Source: Aulostomus chinensis
Lineage: Eukaryota > Chordata > Actinopteri > Syngnathiformes > Aulostomidae
DNA: 64,000 nt
Assembly: GCA_037954235.1 (NCBI GenBank)
Contig: JBBMOA010000013.1
Location: 21,257,001 to 21,321,000, forward strand
Reading direction: 5' to 3'
Positions 10,904 to 21,955 of this stretch are shown in pieces. The number at the start of each line of letters is the position of its first letter. Within the stretch, counting starts at the first letter, position 1. The notes under the pieces are model-generated. The model saw nothing but the letters and a program-made list of their open reading frames with translations, was not told where the DNA came from and did no database searches. A program made the position numbers and the translations under genes.

Positions 10904-11611
10904 CTGACCGCAAGATGTTCGTGGGAGCAAAGGAATAGTTGTTTAATTATTTAAGGTGGTGGTTCCGACCTTATTTTCTACAACTGACTTGTCCCGAAGG
11001 TCGTGGTGGAGACGAATTGGTGGAACATTCAATCAGTCCTCTACAATGCATTGAAGAAAACATCTCAAACTTCATTATTATATGAAATTATCAAAAATAA
11101 CAAGATACTGTATGTCTTTACATATTTAAGGGTGTTTCACAAGGCTGCTTAAGACCTTAAAGAAACATTATGTTGTTTTGCTGAGCAACAGTGACCTCTG
11201 CTGACTCCGCGGGGTAAAGTCGAGGACTAAATTCTTCATGTTCCACTTTAATAAAGGCAATTTAAGACGTAATTAAACTTTCAGGTATATGGAAGGCCTG
11301 AAGAGAGTTTTCAATCACCACGTACCTCTGAGGCAACTGACTTTGATGGGGTTGAGGGGTCGTCTCTCCAGGCCCGGCTCTCGTAAGTGGACCGATCGCT
11401 TCCTTTTACCCAAACCGCAGGAGAACTTCAGCTCATCTGTGGTGAAGACGTAACGAATCAGGTAGCGAAGCAGCCGTCGGCCATCTTTCTTCGAGGAGTT
11501 AACAGCCTCGTCCCACTGCTTATTAGTGATGAAGAGAGGATAGTTCTCCAGGAGCTGTTTACTGCCCTGCAGGGACCAGAAAACACGCATCCAGGTGAGG
11601 ATGAGGTTTGT

Positions 11612-11694
<83 letters not shown>

Positions 11695-14600
11695 ACGATT
11701 CAACTCCGGATTTAAAGCTATCACACAACAGACTTTTAATCCAGGTTTTATTTCAAGCGCAGCACAAATCTGCCTTCAGTATCTCAGTTCAGTTCCTGTT
11801 CACTGTTAGTTTGTCTCTAAAGAGAACAGAGCCAAGACGACCAGAAGGATAACAACAGCAGCCATGGGGCAGGAGACCTGGAGGACAACATCACCTTTTA
11901 GGGCCCTTACAAGAATTTTTTTAACTTTAAAATTGTGACATTGTCCTTTGCTTTACAAAAACAACTATTTCTCTGGAAATATTAAATAGCCTCATTGAAT
12001 ATATCACTACTACTACTACTTATTATAATAATAATAAGGGATATTTTGTGTCAGTGTTAAGGTTTGGGGTGGAGAGGTCTTATTGCAAATGTTGTACCGA
12101 AAGAGTTTGGATATTGTGACCGTCATATATCCAGACATATTTACTAGTTTCAGTCCCATATTGAGTGAACACAGAGTGGGATATGAGCTGGTCTGGTTCA
12201 GGGTCTTAAAAAAACCCACCAACCTCAAAGACTGTTTGCCGTTCTTCTTCCTGCAATGAGAGACATTGTTTTTTTTTGTACCAGATGTTTTTCGAACATC
12301 AGATTTCAGTACCATGTCAACACACTCCTTCAAACAACTGCTTCAAATAGGAATGAGTGACGTGAACGAGCCTGCGAGAGGTGTTCTCTTACCTCGGTGA
12401 GCTGCTCGTCTGGTATCGGCGGGGCCAGCTGGTTGTGAAACTCAAGAACAGTCTTGAAGTAGTCAAGAACATTTTGACAGGGAACTGTGTAGAAACACAA
12501 GTGAATGGGACCAGCGACACTAACACACTGACACACTTCCCAGCAAGCGATGAGACAACCCATCTGTTTCGTGATTAAAGAGGGAAAATGGTGCAACACC
12601 TTCTTTCTTTCTTTCGTTCTTAAATGTCACAATGACTCTAGAAATTGACAGCTCTGTGTCTTTACGATGCAGTTACAGCTTCTGTTTTTTTTTTTTTTTT
12701 TTTGCAAATTAGCTTAAATATATATTATTCAGGGTGTTTTTCCAGTGATACATCCAATTAACCAATAGTGAATGTGTGGATGTAGCATCTTCCTCATCAG
12801 TGAGTGCCTGGATTATAATGTGCATGAACATCAGTTTCATCTGATTTATATTCTGCCGACGCAGAAACGACAAAATCAGCAAATGTTCAGCTAAAAATCA
12901 GTCCCCAAACAACATTTTAGTCGTTTATTTGCTAAAAGCTACAGCGTCTTTTTGAAAATGAGCGAATTTATGGAACAAATAGGCTTATGGTAAGCTAATG
13001 ATGGCTATGATGACAAGCTACATCACTACGTGTGGTATGTGTTTTTGGATGTGTGGCATGGAAATGTGCTATACATTGCTCACACTCAGCTAATGAGCAT
13101 TGAACTCTGCTGTAAATCCCTTTGGAAATGTGAGTGCTGCCTTCCCTAAATGCACCTGGGAAATTCTCCAGCTTGTTGCGCAGCTCCTCGTTCTCCTGCT
13201 GCAGAGACAGCACCTCCTGCTCCAACTCCAGGCAGCGAGGACAGCAGCTTTCCTCCTCCTCTTCCTCCTCAGGCAGCGTGGACGACGGGTGGCCGTACGA
13301 CTCTGAAGGAGTCGGGGACCCCCAGCCTCCCATGTTGTGTCTTGAAGGTGACACCCCTGAACCAGGCTCAGCCGACTGACACTGCTCATCGTCGGGGCCC
13401 AGAGCCAGATGGGGCTGCTGAGACCCCGAGAATAGATAGTTCTGCAGAGAGTCTGTGAAAATGCGGAGAACAGCAGAAGTCTGTTGTTGGTTCAAATGGC
13501 TTTGCTGGGCTTCATCTTCAGGGTCCAAGGTGGGGGAGCTCTCCTCAGGTTTGGGCTTGGAGGAGCAGGGAAGCCCCTGACCCGACCTGTCCTCCAGCTT
13601 GATGTTGGAGGAGATGGAGGACGAGGGGTCCAGCAGACGGCCATTGTTAAGAAGGCTGAGCACTCGGCTGCACTGCTGGGCGAAGGCATCCAGGATGAGA
13701 CGGTTCTCTGTAGACAAGAGGTCAAAAGTCAATCTGAGTGATTCCCTCCACGGATAAATAAGGATTTTCCAAAATACTCTCAACAAGTACAGCAACTGTA
13801 GTCACCATAGTAAAATCCTTAAAATTTAAAAATTAGAAATGATATGCAAATATTTTTCATTCATCTATTGTCTTCCGCTTATTCCTACATTATGAGTCAC
13901 GGGGGGGCTGGAGCCTATCCCAGCGGCTACGGGCGAGAGATGGGGTTCACCCTGGACAGGTCGCCAGTCCATCACAGGGCCAACACATAGAGACAGACAA
14001 CCATTCACACTCACAGTCACACCTACGGTCAATTTAGAGTATCAGTCAGCCTCGTCCCAAATTGCATGTCTTTGGACTGTGGGAGGAAGCTGGAGTACCA
14101 GAGAGAACCCACGCAGGGACAGGGAGAACATGGAGACTCCACACAGAAAGATCCCGCGCCCGAGCCGGGACTCGAACCCGGAGCCTTCTTGCTGTGAGGC
14201 GACAGTGCTGACCACTGCACCACCGTGCCACCCGCAAATATTTTTCAGAGGAGTGGTTGGGGTCGAGCCTCAATCACAGAAAAATGTACACTATCACCAA
14301 TAAATTGGACAAGATTCTTTCTTCTAGTGTCAAACTGCGCACGTCACTCTGCACACATTCAACTCTCAGAACATAAACACACACTTGACTGGAAGAAAAA
14401 ATGGTTTAAACATAAGTAACGTATCGTCTTATTTCTTTGTAATGTAAAAGTTTTCATCCTCCCCAGAGTCAGTCAAGAGGATGAGGTACCCAGGCAGCTG
14501 AGACTTGCAGAGACTGGCTGAATGCTAGTTAACTTTTTTCAGATTAGGGTACCCCTGTCCTACCTCCTCCTCAACTTCTATGACAAAGTAAGCCATGATT

Positions 14601-15399
14601 AGTTGCAGTATCCGCTCCTCTAGGTGTCACCATTTTGTCCTGTAAGCCGAAGATTTGAGGTGCTAAGTCAAATCAGCGCGTCGTGTCAGAAAAACAGAAT
14701 TGTTATTTCATGCTGAATGTTAACACAACTCTAGCTCTATCGCTGTAGGCAAAACCTTTTTTGTAGAAAAGTGTGTTTGCGATGTTTGACAGAGGTATGC
14801 TAACTTGCCCATCCACAACCATTCATTATGCTAAACTAACTAGCATTTAGCTGGTCCCAGCTACGTACCACACACGCAGAGGAGAGACCAGTATCAATGC
14901 CTTTGTCTGGCTCTGGGGAGGGTGGCAGATAAGTGTATTTCCAAAAGTTGGTGTGTTCCTTTAAGTAGCATGAAATTGCGTGAACAGCAGCACAGTGAAT
15001 TTACCGTCCAGCACTGATGAAATAGCAAAGCTGCATATTGATTCACAGTCAAGAAGACAGCATAAATATGTTTTGAGCTTCATCGATTCCGTTTTCTTAT
15101 GACTCCTGTTTCCCTCTTTGCCACATCTTTCCATAACAGGCTCCGCTGTTCATAAATGTCAGCTTGATTATGCTGATGTATTCGAATGTCAATAAACTTT
15201 TAAGTCGCAGTATCTGCAGTGACCAAACCCATCCAAGCAGAGAAAATGAGCACAAATCTATTGTCCAGAACAAGCCTGTGTGTAGTTTCCCTGGCAGTCT
15301 AGGCACGTCTCAATGAGATGATCTCACACATACCTCCATGTAATGATTATGAGTCCACTGGCATTACACACACACACACACACACACGCACAGACACAT

Positions 15400-15438
<39 letters not shown>

Positions 15439-17034
15439 GACACATGCACACACACACACACACACACACGCACAGACACATGCACACACACACGCACACA
15501 CACAAATGAGTTCTGGGCGGCCACTGCTGCGTTGCCACTCGCTCAGACGTGTCTATCAGCCTGGCGCAGATGTGTCGCATTTATTAATATGCGTGCTGTC
15601 TCTGTTTACCCGTCGAGATGTATCTGATATCATTCGCCCTCGCCCTGCCACCCCCCCCCCCCACCTCTTCTCTCACCAGATCTGTGAGCTGAGAGCCTCA
15701 TAAAATTTCATTAAAAACAACACGCTTGGCAGAGGAAAATTTATGAGGCCCATTTGTTTTAATCACAAGTCTTTGGGAAGGCTTTTTAATACAATTTGTG
15801 TTATTGTTTGCTGAACTGACTGCTAACTTCAAGGGCTCCTTTTTTTTTCCCCACTGTCCTGACAGAGACATTAAGTTGCCTTCATCGTGCAGAGAGGAGC
15901 ACTCTGACGTGTCACCGATGTGAGGGAGGAATACGGGCTCAGAAAATATGGTTTTGATTGATTTGATGGCCGCACGATTTAAAAATAAGGCCAATTTTTG
16001 TGATTAGTTTGACACATTTTGCAATTGTTGAATGATTTGCGGGGATACAAGGAAGGTGTCTGAAATCATTAGTCTAATTTGTATTAAAAATTTGAAAAAA
16101 AAAACATTGAATTGTTTACGGTGTAAAATTTTGTGCATCAAAAAGAAGGTCTTTCATCGGTACGATGGGATTGACAGGCAGGTTGGCTCTGCCACGCCAA
16201 TGTGTTCCAGTTAAAAGCTTTTTGACACACAGGCAGCCCTTCACAGATGAACGATAATATTGGAACCATGTCGGTTTCAGCAGATATTCATCAATTTTTA
16301 AGTTTATTGTGTCAGTTTGATGGCCGATAACTCAACACGAGCCCACTTTGCTTCTATACTTCTGCAAAGAGTTTCCTCACACTAACTAACCGCTATAGGT
16401 AAACAGTTTTAGGGCTTTTCCAAATGCTTTGGGGGGGGGGGGGGGGGGATCCATTACTTTTTCAAATTTACAACTAAATGTGTTTGTCACTTTGTCCAAA
16501 TATCAACATCTGTCCACTAGCAGCAAAATCCGTATCAATATTGACATATCCGCAAAACTAACCTTTTTCAAATATGTCGTCAATGTGATTTGGAAGAATT
16601 CTGGAGCCCTAATGTGCGCAGTATGACGGAAGTAAACAATAAATGAGGGAACCGATTAAGTAGACATGTCATGCTTTCGTTTTACATTAATGTACATGGG
16701 CAAATCCTCGTGTAGGTAAGTTAATACACTGCAACCTGAGCTGAGTCTGAACGCTCCATAATCTGTAAAGCGACAATAAGCAGCAGCAAGTTGAGCGTGA
16801 GCTGCCAACAATGATAGAGAGATTAGTGTCTGATTAGAGGATGCGATGTCTAATGTTTAATTGCCTAACTGTAAGGATTAGGTTCCTCGCTTTCATCCTG
16901 ATGCTGGTTCCCATGGACCCACCCTCCACACTGGGAACCCATTTCTTCCTGACTGCCCCCCAGTGAACAGCAGCTAAAAGGGGGGAAATGAGGAGGAACA
17001 ATGTCTTTCAATGGGAGATTGGGTTGGACACACA

Positions 17035-17103
<69 letters not shown>

Positions 17104-17878
17104 GATTCAATTATGACTGTTCTTCTCACAGTAGCAAATCAATCACTGCTGGCAGGAGGAAGAAAATGAAGAAATGGGAACAAAACGTGACGATCAGGTG
17201 TTAAACAAAAGAGATGCGTTCTCCTAACGACTTATTGTTTTGCTTTCAGCTCAAGTTGAGTAGTGGTGCCTCAAATCTGGAGAGTAGAACCGCAAATACA
17301 AGTGTCTTAACGTTATAGAGGAGAAACACACCGCGAGAGATGAGACAGACTTTTGCATGTCTGAGGTTCTTTGGCATCTCCGGGCAACTTTGAAACCCAC
17401 CTGAGCTGATACCGTAGGAGCAGTCTGGAGATTCGTGGATCAGCCCGGTTCGGCCGGGGGAGAATCTGGGCTCCGTGCAGCTGCTGGAACGCCGCTGCTG
17501 GGTACCAAGGGATGCTGGCGCCGCGATGCCGCCCGCTGCCGCTGAGGTGGATGTCGGGACCCTGCTGCTGGGCCTGCTCTCACATGGGAAGCGATGCTGC
17601 TGCTGCTGCTGCTGGCTGCTGCTGCTGATGGCTTGATTGAGCTGCAGGCGCTGCTGGTGGTGATGCGGCTGGAAAGGATGAGGCTGCCCCGGGTGGAAAG
17701 TGAACTGATATCCGTCACCAAAGAGAGGCACCTCCACCATCGCGGACCTGTCAAGGCGCGACTTGTCCGCCGAGCGCCTGCTCTGGAAGGTCTTCAGGCT
17801 GCTGTAAGGACCGCGTTGTTGTCGGCACATCTTCGGGGCGCAGGGCCCCTCATCAGCGGGCTGCATCTCTCCCTCCAT
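10665..17878 (-). CDS. bend4: bend4 (BEN domain-containing protein 4), complete
   Basis: Nuclear protein with a central coiled coil and a C-terminal BEN domain, a fold used for DNA or chromatin binding; BEND4 itself is poorly characterised. Five exons (17401-17878, 13156-13707, 12393-12484, 11326-11566, 10665-10903) total 1,602 nt, or 533 codons plus stop; recalled human BEND4 is about 534. Matches to human are strong: EMQPADEGP start, LILDAFAQQCSRVLSLLN, LRIFTDSLQNYLFSGS, EEEEESCCPRCLELEQEV, KQWDEAVNSSKKDGRRLLRY and FIRMHCASNPDWWMPSEEQ. Start chosen at ATG 17878 (MEGEMQPA); the upstream in-frame TTG is unlikely. It is head-to-head with shisa3. Confidence 0.96.
10904..11325 (-). other. bend4 intron 4
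   Basis: Short AT-rich intron with nothing recognised. Confidence 0.85.
11326..11566 (-). CDS. bend4: bend4 coding exon 4 (BEN domain, first part)
   Basis: GSKQLLENYPLFITNKQWDE then SSKKDGRRLLRYLIRYVFTT and LGKRKRSVHL. This is the N-terminal part of the BEN domain, with a basic KRKR patch that could serve in DNA binding or nuclear import. Donor GTACGT, phase 1. A (CA)n tract begins 48 bp upstream of its acceptor. Confidence 0.95.
11567..12392 (-). other. bend4 intron 3
   Basis: Contains the (CA)n tract at 11615-11693 and a short TAC/TAA-rich patch near 12007-12037. Nothing else seen. Confidence 0.85.
11615..11693. repeat. (CA)n microsatellite, about 39 units
   Basis: Pure CA on plus, TG in the bend4 transcript, upstream of the exon 4 acceptor. 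It produces spurious His/Thr and Cys/Val reading frames. Confidence 0.97.
12393..12484 (-). CDS. bend4: bend4 coding exon 3
   Basis: 92 nt, VPCQNVLDYFKTVLEFHNQL...DEQLTE; matches human [20 protein letters not shown]. Acceptor TTCTACACAG, donor GTAAGA, ends phase 0. Confidence 0.94.
12485..13155 (-). other. bend4 intron 2
   Basis: Contains a T-run at about 12684-12702 and a short TTTC-rich patch near 12601-12615. No other element seen. Confidence 0.85.
13156..13707 (-). CDS. bend4: bend4 coding exon 2
   Basis: Residues 160-343. Begins ENRLILDAFAQQCSRVL after acceptor TCTACAG. It includes the conserved QTSAVLRIFTDSLQNYLFSG block, an acidic run of six Glu, a CPRC pair and a predicted coiled coil (LELEQEVLSLQQENEELRNK). 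Donor GTGCAT, phase 1. Confidence 0.94.
13846..13859. repeat. SINE target-site duplication, left copy
   Basis: GCAAATATTTTTCA, repeated exactly at 14234-14247 on the other side of the element. Confidence 0.93.
13860..14233 (-). mobile_element. tRNA-headed SINE with LINE-like tail, full length
   Basis: Read on minus, the 5' end carries Pol III-like boxes (GGTGGTGCAGTGGTCAGC and GGTTCGAGTCC). A body follows with the widespread fish motif TTTGGACTGTGGGAGGAAGC, then a tail domain (GGACTGGCGACCTGTCCAGG) and a short terminus near AAGCGGAAGACAATAGATGA. It is flanked by a perfect 14-bp duplication, so it is an intact insertion. The tail is of the type shared with L2-like fish LINEs; the family name cannot be fixed without a repeat library. 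Confidence 0.85.
14234..14247. repeat. SINE target-site duplication, right copy
   Basis: Exact 14-base match to 13846-13859. Confidence 0.93.
15365..15503. repeat. Compound (CA)n minisatellite
   Basis: CA repeats interrupted three times by the same block ACGCACAGACACATGCAC (CG at about 15387, 15433 and 15469). This is a higher-order repeat grown by duplication of CA-plus-block units. Confidence 0.9.
15690..15990. promoter_or_regulatory. Candidate conserved noncoding element in bend4 intron 1
   Basis: AT-rich, repeat-free sequence with a CATAAAATTTCA / AAATTTATGAG inverted pair and homeodomain-like TTAAT cores. The look is that of vertebrate developmental enhancers; this is an impression, not an alignment. 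Confidence 0.2.
16431..16448. repeat. Poly-G run (18 nt)
   Basis: Uninterrupted G on plus. Confidence 0.95.
17036..17102. repeat. (CA)n microsatellite, about 33 units
   Basis: Pure CA directly before the dispersed repeat copy at 17129. Confidence 0.96.
17129..17220 (+). repeat. Dispersed repeat, copy A (bend4 intron 1)
   Basis: Begins CAGTAGCAAATCAATCACTG and aligns over about 90 bp with 20557-20647 at roughly three-quarters identity in the same orientation, sharing AAAATGAAGAAA and GATCAGGTG. Either an old repeat family or a duplicated element. Confidence 0.65.
17401..17878 (-). CDS. bend4: bend4 coding exon 1
   Basis: Residues 1-159, starting MEGEMQPADEGPCAPKMC. Basic SLKTFQSRRSADKSR is followed by a His/Gln-rich low-complexity part (HPFQPHHHQQ, SSSSQQQQQQHRF) partly encoded by a pure CAG run at about 17594-17612. 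Less conserved than the rest of the protein. Donor GTGGGT, phase 1. Confidence 0.93.
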
Positions 17879-19172
17879 CCCTGCCAAGTGTCACCGCACG
17901 GCGGTTGGACCCAGGTGGTTATTGAGGCGCGCTGGTGTGACAGGCAGTGGATGGCTGGGGGATCCAATCCGTCACTGTCTGGCTCGGTTTTCCTCATTCA
18001 CGGTTTGGAAGGGAGGGCTAATATTTACTGACAAGCAGCCGCTCCAATCCCCAGTCGGCAGCGTCGATATTGAGACTCTTCCAGAGGGAAATGCAGGCGG
18101 GACTTGCGCGCTGCCGCCTGCCTTCTTTGTATCCCAAATCCATGCTGAGAACAACGGGGCGCTACAGCAATTTTCCCGATATGAAAATGAACGTAAATAA
18201 ATAAAAAAAAATAGCAGAACGAATTCCGACAAACGAGAGGGCAGAGGCCATTTGCTGGCCGGCTCAAGCATCAGTAGCAGCTGAGAGAAAGTGAAGACAT
18301 CCAAACATTTGGAGGAAAACATTCTTTGCCTCGACTGATCTCTTTAATTTAAAAAATAGGGACAATAATAAAATAGTTTCCCTCTGAATATGAACATATA
18401 ATTTATCTGCAAATCTGACGGCAAAATTTCTTTATAAATGAAAGGAGGGTAAATTCGTTTGATTCTTATCTGAAACGATTATCAGCAGTTTACAGGGTTA
18501 AAAGTTTGCAGCGCCACAAGGGGGCGCCACATCAACGTGTTACTACCAGAAGTCACCTCAGCCTGAAAGGGAGATTTTCTTCTGCTTGTCTGAAAACAGA
18601 AAGTCTAAACCGGGGAGCCCAGACGGTCTCCCAATGAGGACCTAAACTGGAGCTTAACGGTGGGTTAAAAGCAAACACACATCTTGGTGTTTATTTGAAT
18701 TTTTCTAACTTTACTTCCTGGCAAAGTGTCTTACTGCCTTCTGATCATAGAGATGATATAAAAAAACAAACAAGAGTCCTTTAAGAACAGCATATTGGAT
18801 CGATTTAATTAATTAAAACATGTTTTCCCTCGGCATATTTTTATTGAATTCTGAATCACTTTGAACAGCCCTGGGCTGAACAGCAAGAAGCCAATCATAG
18901 AAGGCAGTTATTCCAACTGAATTGTCTCGTGATTGAATGTATTTGCTGGTAGAAACAAATGTTCTGCAAACTGTATTTGGGGGGAAATTAACTTCCCTTT
19001 TATCCTTGAAAGATAAAAACATCACATCAAAGTAAGTATTTGCATGTGACCTGAGCCTTTGTAGCCACAAGTAAGACATCATGTGGATTCAGTCTTTAAT
19101 ACATTAAAAAAACACTATATCTGATTGAATTAAATCTATTTTGTTGTCCCTTTCCAGATTATTAAATTTATT

Positions 19173-19174
<2 letters not shown>

Positions 19175-19232
<58 letters not shown>
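19175..19232. repeat. (CA)n microsatellite, about 28 units
   Basis: Pure AC/CA tract upstream of shisa3. Confidence 0.96.
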
Positions 19233-19233
<1 letters not shown>

Positions 19234-19354
19234 CAGCATGGAAATATCGGATGAAACCTGAGCATAAATGTCTGAATAAAGTGCAGCAGAGACATTAATT
19301 GTATGACTTCTGCTACAAGTGTACAAAGGTGTAAGTTGGCTCACATTAACACCA

Positions 19355-19385
<31 letters not shown>

Positions 19386-19395
19386 ACACACACAC
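19355..19395. repeat. Poly-C plus (CA)n tract
   Basis: About 17 C residues running directly into about 12 CA units. Confidence 0.95.
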
Positions 19396-19911
19396 CTTGC
19401 CGGGTTGAGGCGGCTCTGACAAGCAGAATAAAGGTAATTAAGGTAATTTATGCGCGTTATTTAGCACCTTCACGCCCACTTCACCCCAGGCCACCACGTG
19501 ACCGCGCACGCCTGATTAATGGTGGGGGTTACGTGCGCGCGTACTAAGCCTCGAGTTACAAAGGCAACACATCTCCAGCTAGGAGTGCACACTCGCGCAC
19601 CAGTCCGGCACAGACCCCTACCAACCAGCGCCGGAGGAGGCCACCGAGAACCCGGAGCGCCTCTCCCTCCGCCCGGAGAAGCAGGAGTCACCTGACAAGG
19701 AGTCAGAAAAGAGACTTGAAGCAGCTCTGATTGACGCGGGCAAGTTTAGGAGAAAGTGGTTCGGATGCTGTGAAGATGACGGTGACTTGACCAAACACCC
19801 GTGGACGTGGTTTTCCTAAAGTAACTAATCATCTCAATGACCAGAGTCTAACTCGGACTGAGTCGGTGGTCGCGGTAAGGGAGCCGTGAACCCCCGCGGG
19901 TGGCCGCCGGG

Positions 19912-20182
19912 ATGGTGCGCCTGCTCAACTGCCTCCTGCTCGGATATCTGACCTGGAATCTGCGGATATCGGACGCGCAGGGGGAATACTGCCACGGCTG
20001 GCTGGACGCTAATGGGAATTATCATGAGGGTTTCCAGTGTCCGGAGGACTTTGATACCATGGACGCCACCGTGTGCTGCGGCTCCTGCTCTCTGCGCTAC
20101 TGCTGCGCCGCCGCGGACGCACGCTTGGACCAGGGCATCTGCACCAATGACCGGGAGGTGGACAACACCGAGTATGCAGCGC
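19912..20182 (+). CDS. shisa3: shisa3 coding exon 1
   Basis: Signal peptide MVRLLNCLLLGYLTWN and the whole cysteine-rich ectodomain, ending DNTEYAA. Donor GTACGT at 20183, phase 1. Confidence 0.95.
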
Positions 20183-21955
20183 GTACGTCTCCAAAAACTC
20201 TTGCTAAACTTATTCAAGAGCACATGAACTTTTCCATGAAATCTTTAAGTTGAATTAGGTTGTGAAAAGTGCAATAAAACAACAGTAATTCCTCAAATAA
20301 ATTGTATTAAACCAGTAAGGAGCAGATAATTACATATTATACACACACAAACACACACACGTCCAATTAATAACTTTTACACTTAATTGCCCTCTTTGAG
20401 AATTTTTTATCCTTGTTGCCACATTTTCAACAGGCAGTTTTTGAGTTGTTTCTTTCAATCATCAAATTACCTGCAAGGGTCCAGTTTCCATCACCTGTTT
20501 TAGTCTTCATTTGCATTCAGCCCACTGCAGATAATCAGCCTAAATCGTTAAACTCGCAGCAGCAAATAAATCACTGGTGACAGGAGGGAAAATGAAGAAA
20601 ATAGGAATAAAACCTGAGGATCAGGTGGTGAACACAAGTCATGTTGGTTTTTAATCACCAGACTTCAGCAGACTGGGATGAAAAACTTAGTTCCTTTAGA
20701 AAATGTTGAAAATAAATTCCACACACATTAGTTAGGTGAGATGGATCATCCAGACGCTGGTCCTTGGCCCAGCTGGACCTGCTATGGGTCCAGTGATATT
20801 TGCACATTGACAGCTCACTAATTATCACCTCAGCTAAAAGAAATCCCAACACTGGGGCTGAGTGGGTCACTTGGTGGGTTGGCGGCTTTTAAAGAGGTGT
20901 CAAGGTGAACACATAGTTGCTTGTTGAATTTCAACAGTAGCGTTAGTGAGGCGGGTCTTGGTTTTTATCAGCTTTTCTTTTAAATTTCCCGAACGGATCA
21001 GCGTTTAAGCTCTCGGCTGAATGGAGTGCGAGCTCACAATTTCCTATTTTTATTTCTTATCAAAATAAATAAACACTGACTGATTTCCTGCCAGACTGTG
21101 AACGCCATATGAAGTGTAATCTGAGCTGTTTGTGTTTTCCAGCAAGAATGCGTCCCTGCCAGAATGGTAAAAGTGAGGCTTTTCAATGAATAGATGTGTT
21201 TTAGCCACCTTAAACGTTTTTTTAATTACTGGGACATGTGATTGAGAATTCCCAGTAAGAAAAGGATGCAGTCAGAAATGTTCTTGGAACATGATTTGTC
21301 CTCCAAGTTTGTGTCTGTAATTATAAAACCAGAGAACTCATTTTGTCTCCCTCCGCCCTCAGAGCCCGTCTACGTGCCCTTCCTGATGGTGGGCAGCATC
21401 TTCATCGCCTTCGTGGTGGTGGGCTCCCTGGTGGCCGTCTACTGCTGCACCTGCCTGAGGCCCAAGCAGCCAACCCAGCAGCCTATACGCTTCTCCCTGC
21501 GGAGCTGCCAGGGCGAGACCATTCCCATGATCCTCACCACGGCGCCCCCGAGCCTCCGCGCACCATCGCGACAGTCCAGCACGGCCACCACCAGTTCAAG
21601 TTCTGCAGGAGGGGGCAGCTCCATGCGCAGGTTTTCCCTCGGAGGTCAGGGGCAGCAGCATGGCTGTCTGGTGTCGGCCACCATCTCCTCATCAGCCTCC
21701 ACCACCCCCACCCAGGCCCCTCAGACTTTACCTCCACCTCCTCCACCCCCCTACACATCCCCACCGGCGCCCTTGTCAGGAGGTCTCCAGCACCCCCTGC
21801 CCTCCGGCCACACTCAGCTGCAGCTGCACCAGCCCTCCATGCCCTCTCACCCCTCACAGGGCCCCAGCTTCCTCCTGCCCCAGCAGTACTTCTTCCCCCT
21901 GCAGCCTGACGCTTTCACAGCAGCCAAGGGCTTCGCCGACTTCGGGCAGAGCTGA
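19912..21955 (+). CDS. shisa3: shisa3 (Shisa family member 3), complete
   Basis: Single-pass type I membrane protein; Shisa proteins retain Frizzled and FGF receptors in the ER and so dampen Wnt and FGF signalling. Exons 19912-20182 and 21363-21955 total 864 nt, 287 codons plus stop (human about 238; the excess is in the Pro/Ser tail). Signal peptide about residues 1-22; cysteine-rich domain GEYCHGWLDANGNYHEGFQC, CCGSCSLRYCC; transmembrane segment about 95-118 (VPFLMVGSIFIAFVVVGSLV) then CCTCLRPK and QQPIRFSLRS. A PPPPYT sequence gives a PPxY motif for WW-domain ligases. The start ATG has a good GCCGCCGGGATGG context. Confidence 0.96.
20183..21362 (+). other. shisa3 intron 1
   Basis: 1.2 kb, AT-rich. 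Contains short CA stretches near 20341-20360 and the second copy of the dispersed repeat (20557-20647). Confidence 0.85.
20557..20647 (+). repeat. Dispersed repeat, copy B (shisa3 intron 1)
   Basis: Begins CAGCAGCAAATAAATCACTG; same orientation as copy A at 17129-17220. Confidence 0.65.
21363..21955 (+). CDS. shisa3: shisa3 coding exon 2
   Basis: After acceptor CCGCCCTCAG, begins (C)AG PVYVPFLMVGSIFIAF. Contains the transmembrane helix, juxtamembrane cysteines, SRQSSTATTSSSS block and proline-rich PY region. Ends DFGQS with TGA at 21953-21955. Confidence 0.95.

Larger units (their letters stand above)
13708..17400 (-). other. bend4 intron 1
   Basis: 3.7 kb. Holds an intact SINE (13860-14233), a compound CA repeat (15365-15503), a candidate conserved noncoding block (about 15690-15990), a G-run (16431-16448), a (CA)n tract (17036-17102) and one copy of a sequence also present in shisa3 intron 1 (17129-17220). 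The rest, 14250-15360, shows nothing recognisable. Confidence 0.8.
17879..19911. promoter_or_regulatory. Bidirectional bend4 / shisa3 promoter region
   Basis: 2.0 kb between divergent start codons. Near bend4 are two CCAATCC boxes (17964, 18044) in moderately CpG-rich DNA. Near shisa3 the segment 19480-19911 is CpG-rich with CACGTGAC at 19495-19502. The middle holds a (CA)n tract (19175-19232), a C-run plus CA (19355-19395) and AT-rich DNA. Transcription starts cannot be placed. Confidence 0.5.

Noticed and set aside
11315..11852. His/Thr- and Cys/Val-repeat proteins
   Set aside because: Translations of the (CA)n tract; the real content is bend4 exon 4 on the minus strand. The same holds for frames at 15318-15703, 17001-17204, 19104-19422, 25129-25561 and 32150-32369.
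13090..13741. Multiple frames on both strands over bend4 exon 2
   Set aside because: Only the minus frame with AFAQQCSRVLSLLN joins its neighbouring exons in phase; the rest are shadows.
15365..15503. CRISPR-like regular repeat spacing
   Set aside because: The spacers are themselves CA repeats; this is a eukaryotic compound microsatellite.
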